From: Tubulanus polymorphus
Taxonomy: Eukaryota; Nemertea; Palaeonemertea; Tubulaniformes; Tubulanidae
DNA length: 64,000 nucleotides
Direction: 5' to 3'
NCBI RefSeq assembly: GCF_964204645.1
Contig: NC_134028.1
Coordinates: 16,729,263-16,793,262 of the forward strand
The notes beneath the pieces are model-generated. The model had not been told where the DNA came from and did not search any database. It saw only the letters and a program-made list of their open reading frames with translations. Positions 13,140 through 25,916 of the stretch are shown here, in pieces. The position numbers and the translations under genes were made by a program. Position 1 is the stretch's first letter. Each line of letters begins with the position of its first letter.

Positions 13140-13810
13140 TAAAATCCGGAACTTATGGATCGGGTGACGGTTCAACTCCAGAATAGGTCAATATAGTTCT
13201 GTCGTGGAGGGTTTTCTTTAATGAAGTGAGTGGTTCGGTTCCCGATTGTCGACCGATTCTACTCGTCGACAATGTCGACAACCCCGATTGTCGACCGATT
13301 CTACTCGTCGACAATGTCTACAACCCTGATTGTAGACCATTTGTACTCGTCGACAATGTCTACAACCCTGATTGTCGAGTAAAATCGGTCGACAATCAGG
13401 ATTCTAGACATTGTCGACGAGTACAAATGGTCGAAAATCAGGGTTGTAGACATTGTCGACGAATAGAATCGGATGACAATCAGGGTTGTAGACATTGTCG
13501 ACGAGTAAAAATGGTCTACAATCAGGTGTGTAGACATTGTCGACGAGTAAAAATGGTCTACAATCAGGGTTGTCGACATTGTCGACGAGTACAATTGGTC
13601 AACAATTAGGGTTGCAAACATAGTCGACGAGTAGAATCGGTCGACATTTAGGATTGTAGACATTGTCGACGAGTAAAATCGGTCGACGGTTAGAATCAGT
13701 CGAATACAGTCCATGCGGATTAATCTCAAATACCAGTCCGCTGTGATTAGATTCTGCGCAGATCTACTTTTACCTGTTCTGGAGTTGAGCCCGGGTGATT
13801 TCAGAATTTA
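13140..13810. mobile_element. Small inverted-repeat element enclosing a minisatellite
   Basis: Left arm GGTTCAACTCCAGAATAGG (about 13169-13187) is matched in inverse by CCTGTTCTGGAGTTGAGCC (about 13772-13791), with imperfect pairing extending about 15 bp to either side. The interior is almost entirely the 42-bp array. Outer boundaries are approximate. Confidence 0.5.
13243..13690. repeat. 42-bp minisatellite that inverts part way
   Basis: A 42-bp unit with GTCGAC palindromes (GATTGTCGACCGATTCTACT then CGTCGACAATGTCTACAACC) runs about three times in plus orientation to about 13379. It then runs about seven times in the opposite orientation from about 13397. The unit is a multiple of three and stop-poor, so both strands stay open for over 120 codons; these open frames are not evidence of a protein. 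Confidence 0.85.
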
Positions 13811-15237
13811 TTCATTTTGTGATATTTAGAACAAGATTGGGTTGTTGAATAGTGTAACCATGAACCGCGTTGATGGAACGAGCTGAAAAAGGCTGAAATC
13901 CCTTAGCAACGGGAGCGAATTCAAAATAACAAACAACGCCCGCCGCGGTTCGGCGCCGCAGGTTCGAATCCCGGTGTGAATTATGCTCGCGCGCGGAGCA
14001 GTCAATCCCAAGCCACGGCACTAAAGAAACGTTTATTTCATAAAATTTTTATGACCTTAAAACTGCGGTTAGAGATGCGTTAGAGTCGTACGATTTACTC
14101 AAAATTTCACGGCAGCTCGCGGCCCGCATCGCATATCGGCACGTCTCGCTCGTGCAGCAGCAGCAGCAGCAGCAACATCGCGGTCGGCAAAAACATTAGT
14201 CTCCACCCCGGAATTCGGTACCGCTGGCCACGTGCACTGTTTATTTTGAGCCGTAGATTCCCGGTACTTGATATTCACGGAGGATCAGAAACAAATAAAT
14301 ATTTTTTCGCAAGAGAAATCAATTTTTGTATTGACATATGCATTTTCCTGCTGTATTTAATTCGATTTTTTTCTGCCAGAAAAACATTTTCCGATTGATT
14401 TCACGCGTTCCATTTTTTCATGGTACCGTAATTAGAAAATTCGTAGTAATCTTCTCGTCTTCCTATTTTCAAATGGAGCTAATTTCTAAATTAACAACCA
14501 GGTCAAAATTCTTCAATCTTGCAAAATACCGTACCGGTATCAGCTTCACCATGTCCATGGTACATTATTGTTTTACAAAGTTTAAACCATATCAAATTCT
14601 TCATACATTTTAGTAAATCGAAATAGTAATCTTTTAGCAGACAGTGGTAAACAGACCTAGGTTATATTTAATTATACAAGAAATGTTTCAAGTTTTTTTC
14701 TTGCAGAAAATTTAATTTCATTTGATCTGTTTCCTCATAATTTTCTAATCTTATGAGCCCAAATTTCAGAAATGAATCAAACCTTCGAGTTACAGTTTTC
14801 TTCTTTCCATCCAACCCTTAACTCTGTGGCATAAGTTTTCAATTTTCTAAGTTTTAACTGAACATTGATTTAATTTCTTAATTAATTTAATGCTTTGGGC
14901 CCAAATCTACAGTACGATTTCAATATGATACTAAATTGGAGTTATTTTCTTTCCAGTTTCATTGACAACATTAAGTGTGTTCCTTACTAAAGTCACCGAC
15001 AATATTTTGAGTGTTTTCGTTACACCCGTATACGAGAATGAGCTTGTTTTCGGTCAATTGCTATAAGCTTATGATTTCTTCTTCTTCTTCCGTTTACTGT
15101 CAGCATCAACTTGTTGATGAATATTACAGTTTTCGAGTGTGCGAGGAGGAATAAATATAAGTATCAGGGAGAAATTTAAAGGATATTTTTTTGTTTTTTT
15201 TTTGTTTTAATTAAAATAGCCATGAATATACTATTGG
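13811..15237. other. Gene-free stretch
   Basis: No supported gene. A (CAG)n run of about 20 bp lies at 14154-14174 and a CTTCTTCTTCTTCC tract near 15079. The rest is AT-rich sequence with no inverted ends that I can see. Confidence 0.5.
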
Positions 15238-15239
15238 CT

Positions 15240-16640
15240 AAGGAGAGCAGCCTTGAAGCTTGCAAGGTTGCCGACTGACAGCAGGTCTGCAGGGAGTCCA
15301 CTCTCGGATAGTGCGAGGGAAGAACGACTGCTTCCTGGTTTTTCCTGGTTTATGTACGCTGGTACTTGACTTGAAACATTCTTTCGTGTCCTCTGGTCTG
15401 GCGTACTGGAGCAGTGAGACGTTCACTGTTGTCGACTTGTGAGATTATTGGCATACTTGTCCATCAGGGTTAGTCTTGCCTCCTTCCTTCTCTGCTGTAA
15501 TGGTTTCCAGTTTAGTTCGGACAGCATGTCTGTTACACTTGACCGGTTGTGATAGCGGTTACTGACGTACCTGGCTGCTCTCCGCAGTACCATCTCCAGG
15601 CGGTGGATGTCTGTCTTGGTATGGGGGTCCCAGACCGAGCTGGCGTATTCGACGAGCGGTCTTACTAGCGACTTGTAGGCCGCCTCCTTGACGTGTTTCG
15701 AGCTGATGTTTACGTTCCGTTTAAGGAATCATATTGTGCGATTGGCTTTGCTACATAGAGACCTGACATGCGGCGACCAGTTTAAGTTATTGGAGATCGT
15801 TACGCCCAGGTACTTGGCCGACTGCACGTGACTTAGGATGTGGTTCCGCCGTGTGTAAGGGTATGCTGTTGCTCGTCCTTTTTTATGATGAGGACATGGC
15901 ATTTTTCAGGGTGAAATGCCATGAGCCACCGGTCTTCCCATTCCGCTAGTTGGTTTAAATCTTGTTGTAGTATGTCTGCGTCTTGCTAGGATGAGACAGT
16001 GAGATAGGCCAATGTGTCCAATGTGTCATCCGCGAATAGCCTAGCTGTTGAGTGGATATTGTCTGGGATGTCGTTAATGTAATAAAGGAATAGGCTCGGC
16101 CCCAGTACTGATCCTTGCGGTACACCTGATTCAACGCTAACGGGGTTTGATGACTCTCCTGAGGCTACTACTGTCTGCATACGATTGGCGAGGAAAGCTT
16201 GGATCCAGGCATTTGTTTTCCCTGTGATACCATATCTTCTCAGTTTTTCCACTAGTAACTGGTGACTCACATTATCAAATGCCTTACTAAAGTCCAATAT
16301 GATGCAGTCTGTCTGTTTACCGGCCCCCATGTTGAGGGTTGCATCGTCAATGAACTCTGTCAATTGGGTCTCACGTGACAGTGCACTGCAGAATCCGTGC
16401 TGCATCTTGTAGAGTATGTTGTGTGTCTCTCCATGTTTCATGATGCTGCTCGTTAATGATGTGTTCTAGAATTGTACAACATATACATGTCAGTGAGATA
16501 GGGCGATAATTCTCGGCTGCGTACTTCTCTCCTTTTTTGAAGATAGGAGCAACGTTTGCTCGGCGCCAGTCTGTTGGTAATTCTGATGAGTCATACGATT
16601 CCCTGAATGGCGAGACGCAGGCTCGAACGGAGTAAAACAT
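15240..16640 (-). pseudogene. Non-LTR retrotransposon reverse transcriptase, 3' part
   Basis: Minus-strand reading gives ELPTDWRRANVAPIFKKGEK and ENYRPISLT (fingers), then DFSKAFDNVSH (motif A), GVPQGSVLGPSLFLYYIND (motif B) and LFADDT (catalytic FADD). The 3' part (about 15450-15990) reads as the usual thumb/C-terminal region, with LVRPLVEYASSVWDPHTK. The reading frame changes near 15985 and 16400-16440, so it is broken. It resembles CR1/L2/Jockey-type elements. The endonuclease half is missing; the fragment stops where the BEL/Pao sequence begins near 16640, which suggests truncation by that insertion. Confidence 0.8.
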
Positions 16641-16906
16641 AACTGAGGATGAGAGGCAGGCGGAATGAACAGAACGGATTTCTGTCTATCGTATAACAAT
16701 AGTTTATTCGATTTCTTGACAGACTTAATCTCGAATCATCGACACGTTCAGTAAACCCGGAGAAACAGTGCCACACAATATGTGGAGACAATGTACAGTG
16801 TCAATACCAAACAAACTAATTATCAAAATAAACTAATACAAACAACTACATATAAAATTAACTACATGTAATACTACGAAATGCGCGTTCAACGAAACAT
16901 CCTTCC
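16640..16906 (-). repeat. Probable 3' LTR of the minus-strand BEL/Pao element
   Basis: On the minus strand, a purine-rich GGAAGGA precedes TGTTTCGTTGAACG, just after the end of the integrase region, and AATAAAC lies about 70 bp before the lower end. The other LTR is not in the window, so the limits are inferred. Confidence 0.4.
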
Positions 16907-16929
16907 CCCGATGGGAGCTATCAAGCTGT

Positions 16930-19900
16930 CATCTTAGAAACCTTCTACAGGGTAAATCACCGCTAATTTTGTTACTGGTCTAAAATACTCGCAGGTAGAA
17001 GTTTTATTACTCACATTACGAACTCTACCGTCACTGCCTGGGAGGACCTGTTGTACTCTCCCAAGACACCATTTGCCTCGCAACGCGTTCGGCTCAACCA
17101 AGGCAACAATGTCACCAACGCATACATTTCTTCAACGAATTCTACTCTATGCCTAGGATTCTTAGTTTGCCTGAACGGTCCCTGAGGAACTTCTGTCGAC
17201 GACCTGCCGAGCAGTATGTCATTAGGACAGATGTATCTTCCATTGGATCGTTTGGGGTTCTCCCTATAGGACGCTGGTTCACTAAATTTGCCGCTTCTAG
17301 AAATACTGTGTACAGTTCGAAAGGCGTTAACGCTTGCGAACCGACGGCTTTCTTTATAGCCTGTTTACAACTTTTGACGAGCGATTCCGCGCACCCGTTT
17401 TGATGAGGTGCTCCCGGAGTACTGAACTTCCATACAATCTTCCTATCCGCGCAATACTGTTAGAGTTGTTCATCATTCCAACCATCTATCATTGCCTTTA
17501 ATTCCCTATTCACACGTACGAACTGTGTTCCGTTATCACTTATAATCATTGCTGGATAGCCACGTAACGAGAAAAACCTACGTAACGCTTGCATGGATTC
17601 CATCGTAGAACAGTCAACTGCCAACTCTAAGTGCACGGCTCTGGTGTTAAGACAGGTGAATATAAATCCATAATGTTTCGCCGTTTTGCTCCTTCCAACT
17701 TTCACGGAAAAGGGACCAAAGTAATCGCAAGACGTATAATAGAACAGTGGCGAGAACGGGGCAAATCTCTCCTTAGGTAACTCGGCCATGAACTGCGTTT
17801 ATCTTCTTTGCTCCAGTATGCGACATGTAATGCATCGATACTTCTCAGTTTTCGCTAGTCTATGTGCATGTAAGATCCAATATTTGCTTCGTACTTTAGC
17901 AACGGTCGTAGCTACTCCTGTATGTCCTCTTTGGTGGTAATTTCGAACCAGAAGTCGAGATATATGCTGTTCGGCAGGAAGTAGGATTGGATTTTTCGCG
18001 TCGTACGAAGTGGCAGCTTTATCTATCCTGCCACCACCCTTTAAGATTCCTTTTCCATACCGAAAAGGACTCAAGGTCTTCAGACTGTCTACGTTCATGG
18101 TCTTCTGTGCTTTCAACACCAAATATTCCTCGGCCTTTATTAGTTCCGAAGGAGTTATGACGTTACTCTCATCCTCTCGAACACATTTTCCACATTTTGC
18201 TTTAAGTCGTTGAATAAATCTGAACACATTAGCCGTTACCCTGACTAATCGTTTCCAATTGGTGAAACTTGAACATTCGATAACTGATTCCGTTCGCTCG
18301 ATTCGTGTTGCTAAGACTGCTTGCGCTCGTTTCTTCTCATTGTCAGCAAATAATTTGTCTGCGCCCGCAGAACCAACGGTTACTGGCCAGTCATGTTCCG
18401 GCAATAGCAGGAACGCTGGTCCGTGTTTCCATCTCTTATCCAGATCCTCAACGGAAATACCTCTGGACACGTCATCATCACCTCTCCGGGGATATGTTTC
18501 CAATCCGATGGATCACAATTGCTCTGAATTTCTCCAACCCTGTTAGACACAAAGGGTTTGTATGATCTGGATTCATTTCGTATCCATTCAAGGACTATCA
18601 TACTGTCGGTCATAAACACGACCTTCTGTATCTGTAAACGCGTTTCTTCGAGGATCGCTTTGTACAATCTACTCGCCATTACCACTGCTTGAAGTTCCAA
18701 TCGAGGAATGGTTAATCCTCTCAACGGTGCAACTATTGACTTTGCCGCAATGAACCTCGCTCCATAAATGTCTCCAGATTCCCATCGTGTATATACACAG
18801 GTACCGAATGCCTCTTCGGATGCGTCTGAGATACGCATAGTACAAGATTTGATACATTCCTCGGAGTGAGACATCGGTCAGTGTATATCGTACTAAGCTG
18901 TTGCATTTCTTCAAAGAATTTTTTCCAATCACTCTTGTCCGCCTCCGTCAACTATTCGTCCCACTCGAGACCTTTCTGCCACAACTTTTGCATGCCAATT
19001 TTGGTGCGAATCAAAAAGGCAGCTGCCATACCGATAAGATCGAAAATACTGGATATTTGGCTGAGTATCTCTCTTTTGGTATTGAAATCCACTTTTCTAT
19101 TGTCTACCTTGTAGCTAAGAGAATCGCTCCTGGTTTCCAGACAACGCCTAAGACCTTCTCTTCGACGTTTCCATTTGTACAATCTGATAGCGGTTCGTTC
19201 GGTCGTTATTCAGAGTTAGATAACCATCCATTCACTCGGAAACCTCCTGTCGACAGTACGTCATCCACCTCAGCTGTTAGCGCCCTTGCCTCGACTAGGG
19301 TATCAACCGAGTCACAGATATTGTCCATGTAGGTATTACTTAAAAGCACCTCTGCGGCTTTCGGCTATCGCTCTTTGGCTTCTATGGCCGTTTTACGTAA
19401 CGCGGCCTGGGCCATCGCTGCGGCTGGTTTGTCTCCGAGTGGGAGGACCGACATAACGTAAACGTCTGGCTCCTTTTCCGCGTCAAACTGTCTCCATAAG
19501 AAGCGATGAACATGTTGATCTACCTCAGGTATCAGCACTCGATTATACATCTTCGATATATATGCCACCAGCGCAATTGACTTCTCGCGAAATCTAAAAA
19601 TCACTCCGAACAGGTTGTTGAGCAAATCGGGGCCCTTCATCCAATAGTCATTCAACGAATGACCTTGAAATGCAGACGTATTGAAAGCAATTATCAGCGG
19701 GGTACTAAACTTGTCCGGTCTCATAACTTCTCGATGGCATATGTAATGAATTGGACCCGTGTATTCATTAACCTCCGAATCTGTCAGCTTTCTAGCGAAT
19801 TTTTCTTTTACCATCATTTCAATTTGGTCATTGTAGGCCCGAGCGTGTTCTGGAGTTCTTATGAGCCTTTCTTCTGTGGACTTACGCTTTCCGTTCAACT

Positions 19901-20040
19901 TGTTTTCTATTATCCGGTAAGGATGACGGATCCCTACGCCAAGGAAACGGGATCATCCACTGATTCCCGACCTTCTAACAAGACTGTACGATCAGTTTAG
20001 CCTCTTCTCGTTCGACAGGGCTAATTTTATCACGTTTGCA
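16930..20040 (-). pseudogene. BEL/Pao retrotransposon pol, broken
   Basis: Domains in order on the minus strand: start of reverse transcriptase (about 20030-19365, with IPFPWRRDP and MSVLPLGDKPAAAMAQ), RNase H (about 18870-18380, PRLELQAVVMASRLYKAI, VVFMTDSMIVLEWI), integrase zinc region and core (18503-17460: HTGVATTVAKVRSKYWI, SCDYFGPF, HLELAVDCSTM, IISDNGTQF), and the Pao-type C-terminal region to about 16930. The frame changes several times and a stop ends the core after GWNDEQL. Gag, protease and the 5' LTR are absent; the element ends abruptly at about 20040 against a plus-strand Pao fragment. Confidence 0.85.
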
Positions 20041-20744
20041 TGTACAATCCTTCATGGTGACTCCCATCGATTCGGTGGTCCAGAAGTTCCGCAAATCTAC
20101 TGGTCCTCCAGCGTTTAAGTCTACGTGGAGTATTCCCTTCTTCCCAGCTACAGATTCAGTGGTTCTTCAACCCACCCACTGCCAGCCATATGGGAGGCGT
20201 GTGGGAACGTCTACTCCAGTCCGTAAAAAGATGCTTGAAACTGGTTCTACAACAGCCAACAACAGATGAAGTTCTACATACGCTTATGGTGGAAGTCGAA
20301 GCAGTCGTTAACTCACGCCCGCTTGTTTACACTGGAGATGCTGAGATTCCAGAGGCGCTAACTCCGTCACACTTTTTACTCGGCCGAGGAAGTCCAAACC
20401 TGCCGCCATGCATTTTCAAGAATGAAGTAGAAGTATCTCACCAACGTCGATGGAAGCAAACCCAGATGCTAGCTGCGCATTTCTGGAACAAGTGGAGCAG
20501 AGAGTATGTACCGACACTCATCACTAGAACGAAATGGTTACGCAAACGTCCAAACCTTGCCGTAAACGATGTTGTACTCGTCGTAGATGAAGACCTACCC
20601 CGGCGCCACTGGAAGTTAGGCCGCGTCGTTAAGATATTCGTCGGAAAAGATGGAAATGTAAGATCTGCAGAAGTAAAGACCCGTAAAGGAAATTATGTGA
20701 GACCTGTTTCAAAACTTTGCGTGCTTGAAAAATCGAAAGACTAA
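20041..20744 (+). pseudogene. BEL/Pao integrase C-terminal region, truncated
   Basis: From 20190 the frame reads MGGVWERLLQSVKRCLK, VVNSRPLVY, LTPSHFLLGR and HWKLGRVVKIF, the classic C-terminal part of Pao integrases (DUF5641-type). Upstream to 20041 the same domain is recognisable in shifted frames. It is on the opposite strand to the neighbouring Pao pol and is a second, separate copy. It has no 5' part. Confidence 0.85.
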
Positions 20745-20896
20745 GCCGTTTCAGAAGTTGAACATTAATTATAGTGATAACTTTTTCGCTTCTGCCGGAA
20801 ACTATGAACTATAAACCGTTACTAATTTGCATATATTTATTAAAACGAACTGTTTGTCTGTTTATAAGATATATCCATCTGTCGTGGGGTGGAGGA

Positions 20897-21310
20897 TGTT
20901 ACAGATAATCCTACTGTCATATGTGTTCAGTCTTATAAACCATTGTGTATTATTATATTGTGACAAGCTGTATATTATCTAATGTCCATTTCAGACCGGT
21001 TCCTGCTTTGAATGACTGTAATCACGTTTTCATTTGGTCCTGGTCGCATTTCTGTATATTTAAATGGTCATAATACAGTCCTCTAGCTAACTTTAAATCT
21101 CAATTCATGCTCAAGTTCGTTTCAGTACATTTTATTGTAAATAATCTCATACCGGCACTATTTCTGTATAGCCTTATCGCAGTCATTTCCTAAGGTCCAG
21201 TATAAATACTGCTGTACTCTTAACTCTATGAAACAGTTCAAAATAAACTCCATATATTGCAGTTCTAGTCTTCAGTTCTTGCCTCAAGCCAGTTTGCGTT
21301 CACAATCATG
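20897..21310 (+). repeat. Probable 3' LTR of the plus-strand BEL/Pao fragment
   Basis: A G-rich polypurine tract (GTGGGGTGGAGGA) at 20884-20896 is followed by TGTTACAGATAATCC, a typical Pao LTR start. AATAAACTCC near 21242 may be the polyadenylation signal. The right limit is a guess, since no partner LTR is visible. Confidence 0.5.
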
Positions 21311-21529
21311 TCCACAGTGCATTACATAAACAAGGAAAAGCGTATTTGTATCCACAGATCGTGTCCAGGTTTCCCTATATAGCGATGAACAAAAATGAAA
21401 TGAGATATATATGCCAACATAATTCTCAAGGACTGCACAGAGTAAAACGAGCCGATTAAAAACCCGATAAATGAATGTTGGTGCACAAAATATATTTATT
21501 ACGATAACGGAATGAATACATTCTGTTCA

Positions 21530-23527
21530 GGCCAGTTCAGTATCATCATCACCGGTGTTACGTCCGGAAACTATATTCTCAATCAGTTCGAACTGCGGAT
21601 GATCTTTGATGACGTCAAGTAGTTGCCGGGACATACTTTCAACGGTGGCAAATTTTATTTTGTAGCGCTCGTGATCTATTGTGGCATCTTTCAGAAAGGA
21701 ACACTGTTCAGGTATTGAGTCAGGTGCTGGCTTGAAAAATATTGGCTTCGTTAATCTGCCGACACGATGTTTTTGCACATATCCAAAACCCACGGTCTGT
21801 AGCTGCTCCAGTTCGACTGCAAACATTAAGTTGACAATACATGAAAACATAATAAACATACGCGAATTGTGATTTGCTGTAATTTTCAATTGACTTACTC
21901 TGAATTTGCTGCGATTGTGACCCCTTCATGTGCTTCTGAATGCTTCTAATTTCGAGAATTGGACCATCCAGGTGACACACTGCCCGTAACAATTTCTGGC
22001 GGAACGTCTTTATGGTTCCAATAGCAACCGTTTCCGCAGCCGATGGAAGCGTATTATTAACTGCCTGTAACATAATTCAAATTACGATGAAGTGAAATGA
22101 CGACGCAGTAACATTATTGAAAGAAATGATAAAGGTACCTCGTTATTATAGTGATTTCGAATATAATGTGCGAACTGTTACATATGGAAACAGGCCTAAT
22201 TGATACTTACATCGAGAAATATGGTTTTCTGTTGGTTGATCACATGCAGGAGCTTGTTGGCGGCTTGCAGGTGTTGTACGTTGATCGTGACTGGAATTTG
22301 AATCGGCCTTTCTTGATCAAGAAAGTTAAAAACATACTCCAGAATGTGAATCGTAGCGGCCAGTCTTAAAACGTGTACCATATGTTTGGATGACGTGTGC
22401 ATGGGCTCATTTTCGTAAGCTTGGGAAATCGTCAGATATTGACTTTCGGTAGCTTCGTTTTCTGAAATGATAATAATAACAAAATGCTTATGCATGCTGA
22501 TGTCCAGTAATACAAAGTCGCCATCTATCCATTAACACTACTACAATCGATACACTCAATGAATTAGAAATGACATGGGCGTAGTGAGAAGAATCAATGT
22601 TCATATATGTATATTGACAGATATGTATATTTACCGTTTTCGGAATCAGTAGCATATTGGTCGTTAATGAACGATATGTAGGCATCTGTGATTGTGTCGA
22701 ATTGAGCTGTGGCCTCCTCATCCAATATTTACTGTATGTCCGCATCTTTATGAATATCATAGATGTGTTTGAATATTTTTTCCACGTGTCTGAGATTCGA
22801 TGATCACGCAGCTGTGATACATGTTGTTTATTGACTGCAGACGTATACGCTTTCGGTTTCGTAACAAAAAACAGTAATCGGTCGATGAACCATCATTCGT
22901 GCTAAACATCGCGCCTAGTTCATTAATTAGCGGTTCGACTTGGACTAAAATGTGCATACCGAGAGCAGTTTTCTCAAAACCACGCTCTCCAGTTGATAAT
23001 GTACTGGCATCGCCGATACCGCCCCACATTTTGCACAGAAGGCTTCTTTCTGATTCACCTTTGTGCTGTTTATTATTAATCTGCTGCAATAACCGGCTGC
23101 CTTCATCACTTATAATTAGGCCGTAGCCTTTGTTTTTCGATTGATGGTGCTGAATTCCGGCTGTCGAATATGTTTCCAGTTGCAAATTGTTTGTCGTATC
23201 AGCGGTATATTGGCGAAGGCCAGGCATGACAATTTTTTGATAGGCCATGGATTTCCCACCACCGGGATCGCACACGGTGATCAGATACAAGTTCAGAGTT
23301 GAGGAATATGTTCCGGCGTTAATTGTTGTCGTCGGTCCTGCTAGTGCGGCTGCCATTGACCAGAGCGTGGTCATTATGATGTCAATGGGTATGTTGAACG
23401 CTTTATGCAGGATCAATGTCCAAGCGAATAATTCCGGCGATAATATTTCATCCCATTGAACTTTCACAGAATATGCCGTCTTGTATATCTTCTTTAAACT
23501 CTGGCGGTCGAAACGTTTTGTAGACAT
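21530..23527 (-). pseudogene. Degraded gene with DUF3987-like P-loop domain
   Basis: The first exon (23527 to about 22760) encodes 256 residues with a Walker-A-like loop CDPGGGKS (about residues 86-93) and a Walker-B-like LIISDEGSRL (about 134-143), then a Ser/Gly-rich segment arranged as in DUF3987-like proteins. Further exons are visible: DAYISFINDQYATDSENG before GTAAAT (about 22632), one ending FLDV before GTAAGT (about 22207-22460), 21901-22070, and 21533-21818. A frame change near 22800 and an in-frame TAA near 22733 indicate decay. The function of this family in animals is unknown; many copies occur in invertebrate genomes, which suggests a mobile origin. The family assignment is from memory of its motif pattern. 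Confidence 0.5.
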
Positions 23528-24295
23528 GACGTTAGCGATATCAGCGTGTGTGTGATTTGTTGTGGTTTATATAGACGTAGGGATTGAGATAAGTACTCAG
23601 TTTTGATGCCATGAGTGAATTTGTTTAGAAAGCATTTTGATATGTGTTCAGAGTGGCACGTTTACAAAGACCCGAAATATCGAAAAGGAAACACCTGAAA
23701 AGCCGTGCAGTCAGGACGTTGAACAGAGAAACCAAGATCCAAACGACGTAATGCAAAACCAACAAAACGAAGCATTACTCAGTTTGAAAGCGCTATATCG
23801 ACTACAATTAGATGAAATCACAAATATTCATTTCAATGGAATTTTCCAAATCAACATTGACAATAAAAAAAGAATCGCCTTCACTAGGCGCTTTATTGGG
23901 CTTGTTTTGGTCGCTCATCGTGGTCACTCGACCTTCATTAGTGCGACGGCAGCGAAATGATTGTTTTCCAGTTGTACCGCCGTATTGTGAGTAGAAATGA
24001 ATGAACGCAGCGCGGGAAATGTAATTGACACGCGTCATCGCGTTAAATGAACTACTTCATTCGTAGTCCAGCGACATCGATGCTTTTGTTGATTTATATC
24101 CCCCCATAGGTTAAAATATTAGAAAACATATCGTTGCATTAAGTAGTGTGTGACATGTCAAGAAATATTGAATAGTGTATGTAGTGTCATGTCAGGTGAG
24201 TGAAATTTCGACTACTCCGATGTGACGGTAAACTAAAGCCTATAAATTGTGACATTCTGGTGATACCACGCACCTAGTTGTAAAGTTGAGCGATC

Positions 24296-25324
24296 ATGGC
24301 GACTGGCGATGTGGTTGCGTTAGGGCCGCAAAGGCCTGCACCTGGAATTATTAGTTCCGTCAATGAGGCGCTAATTTCTGATGTAAAATGTCGACAATAT
24401 TTAATGTCGCAAAGACTTTTAGCCACAGAGTTAATGTGTGAGGTACGTACAGTAAGGTACCGTATAGTGTTCGGTAATCATTTTCATTCAGCATATTTAT
24501 GTTTTAAGTAGGCTTTTTACGTTGACGATTATTTTCCAGACATGCAATGTGGCCTTGAAGTTGACGCCACGCCAAAACATATCGGACGGGGTTGCTTGGT
24601 ATTGCCGGTTATGCCAGTGAACGAAATCAATCCGGAATGGATCATACTTTTCAAGGTCAAAACTGAAACTCCAGACGTTGCTGTTAATCATATATTCATT
24701 CGGCATTGATTTGCAACAGTATGAGTTGCAAAAGTTGGAACCAAATATCAACGCGAAAGCCGTAATGGACCATTACCATTTTCTACAAGAAATCATGTCG
24801 GCAGCCCTAATGAAGAAACCCACGCGCATGGGTGGAAATGTGGTAGATGGAATTGTGGAAATCGACGAGAGCCTATTCGGAAAAAAAGCAAAGGCTCACA
24901 GGGGAACCAGCAAACAGCGAAATTGGATTTTTGGTTTGGTTGTGGTACACGTAATCTGTTTTTACGAGTCGTTCCATGTCGTTCATCCGATACGTTGGTG
25001 CCAATAATTCGAGAGGTAGTTGAAACTGGTGCGACGGTGTATTCGGACATGTTGAGTGCATATCGGTGTTTAGAGAGATGTGGATATCGGCACGGAACTG
25101 TGAACCATTCGAAGGAATTCAAAAGCGCTGACGGGGTGTGTACCAACACCATCGAAGGAATATGGGGTAGTGTGAAAGGGAAAATTAAGGAAAGACACGG
25201 TTGCATTCCGAGCATGTTGCCATTATACTTAGATGAATACATGTACAGATACCGATTTGGCACTGGAAATGGTGATATATTTCACACGCTATTGGCCGAT
25301 ATCGCTGATCAATACGCCGTTTAG
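24296..25324 (+). pseudogene. Merlin (IS1595/ISXO2-type) transposase, broken
   Basis: A short first exon (24296-24440, then GTACGT) leads to an exon with VAWYCRLCQ (zinc-ribbon remnant), SIRNGSYFSRSKLKL, then the DDE domain: GIVEIDESLFGKKAKAHRG (first Asp), TVYSDMLSAYRCL (second Asp) and HSKEFKSADGVCTNTIEG (third acidic residue). An in-frame TGA near 24619 and a frameshift near 24940 (between WIFGLV and NLFLRVVPCRS) break the gene. I could not find inverted ends or an 8-9-bp target duplication, so the element limits are unknown. Confidence 0.8.
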
Positions 25325-25780
25325 AACAACATTAAAATGACTTCCGAAAATTGAAGCCCAATTTCTTGGCTACCCCTACGCGATTATTGAAACCGATGAT
25401 ACGATATTAGTGAAACCTGACAAGGACGTTTTCATTTGTAAATAATAAAGTTTTTTCTTGAAATTTCCTTTGAGACAGATTTCTTTGTGTTTGAGATCAT
25501 CATGTGGTTGTAGTCCTCAAATTCAATTACAAGTCGGCAAACAATATTGGGCCCAATATTGTTTTACACTGAGATTTTTGCCTAAAAACCTCTAAAAATC
25601 GGTGGTTGGCGCAAGCAAAAGACATGAATAAAACAATTGGAAACGATATCAAGAATTATAACAACATAATTTTATTGTAATATGATTTTTGAAAACGATT
25701 TGTACCAGTCGATTCCTCATACCAAAATAAATATAAAACGACGAAAGTTTGATAGACGGTTCAAAAGTAACGGAATCTAC

Positions 25781-25916
25781 AGTTCACGACGTATTGCATG
25801 TAGTGTCTACCTGCCGACCCCAATTACAGATAAACAGCAGGGGAATACTCACATCGACAGTTCACGACGTATTGTATGTAGTGTCTACCTGCCGACCCCA
25901 ACTACAGATAAACAGC
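25781..25916. repeat. Two tandem 79-bp units
   Basis: CACGACGTATTGCATGTAGT followed by GTCTACCTGCCGACCCCAA and TACAGATAAACAG occurs at about 25785 and again at about 25864. No recognisable protein. Confidence 0.75.

Noticed and set aside
13243-13690. CRISPR-like array
   Set aside because: The units are contiguous without unique spacers, the orientation flips, and the host is eukaryotic.
13226-13729. Cys/His-rich or VDRFYSSTM-repeat protein in the minisatellite
   Set aside because: The unit is 42 bp and stop-poor, so both strands stay open by chance. There is no start context, and the sequence inverts inside the supposed gene.
13935-13985. tRNA-like B-box (GGTTCGAATCCCG)
   Set aside because: The T-stem does not pair properly around it and no D-arm, anticodon arm or acceptor stem can be laid out upstream, so I do not call a tRNA.
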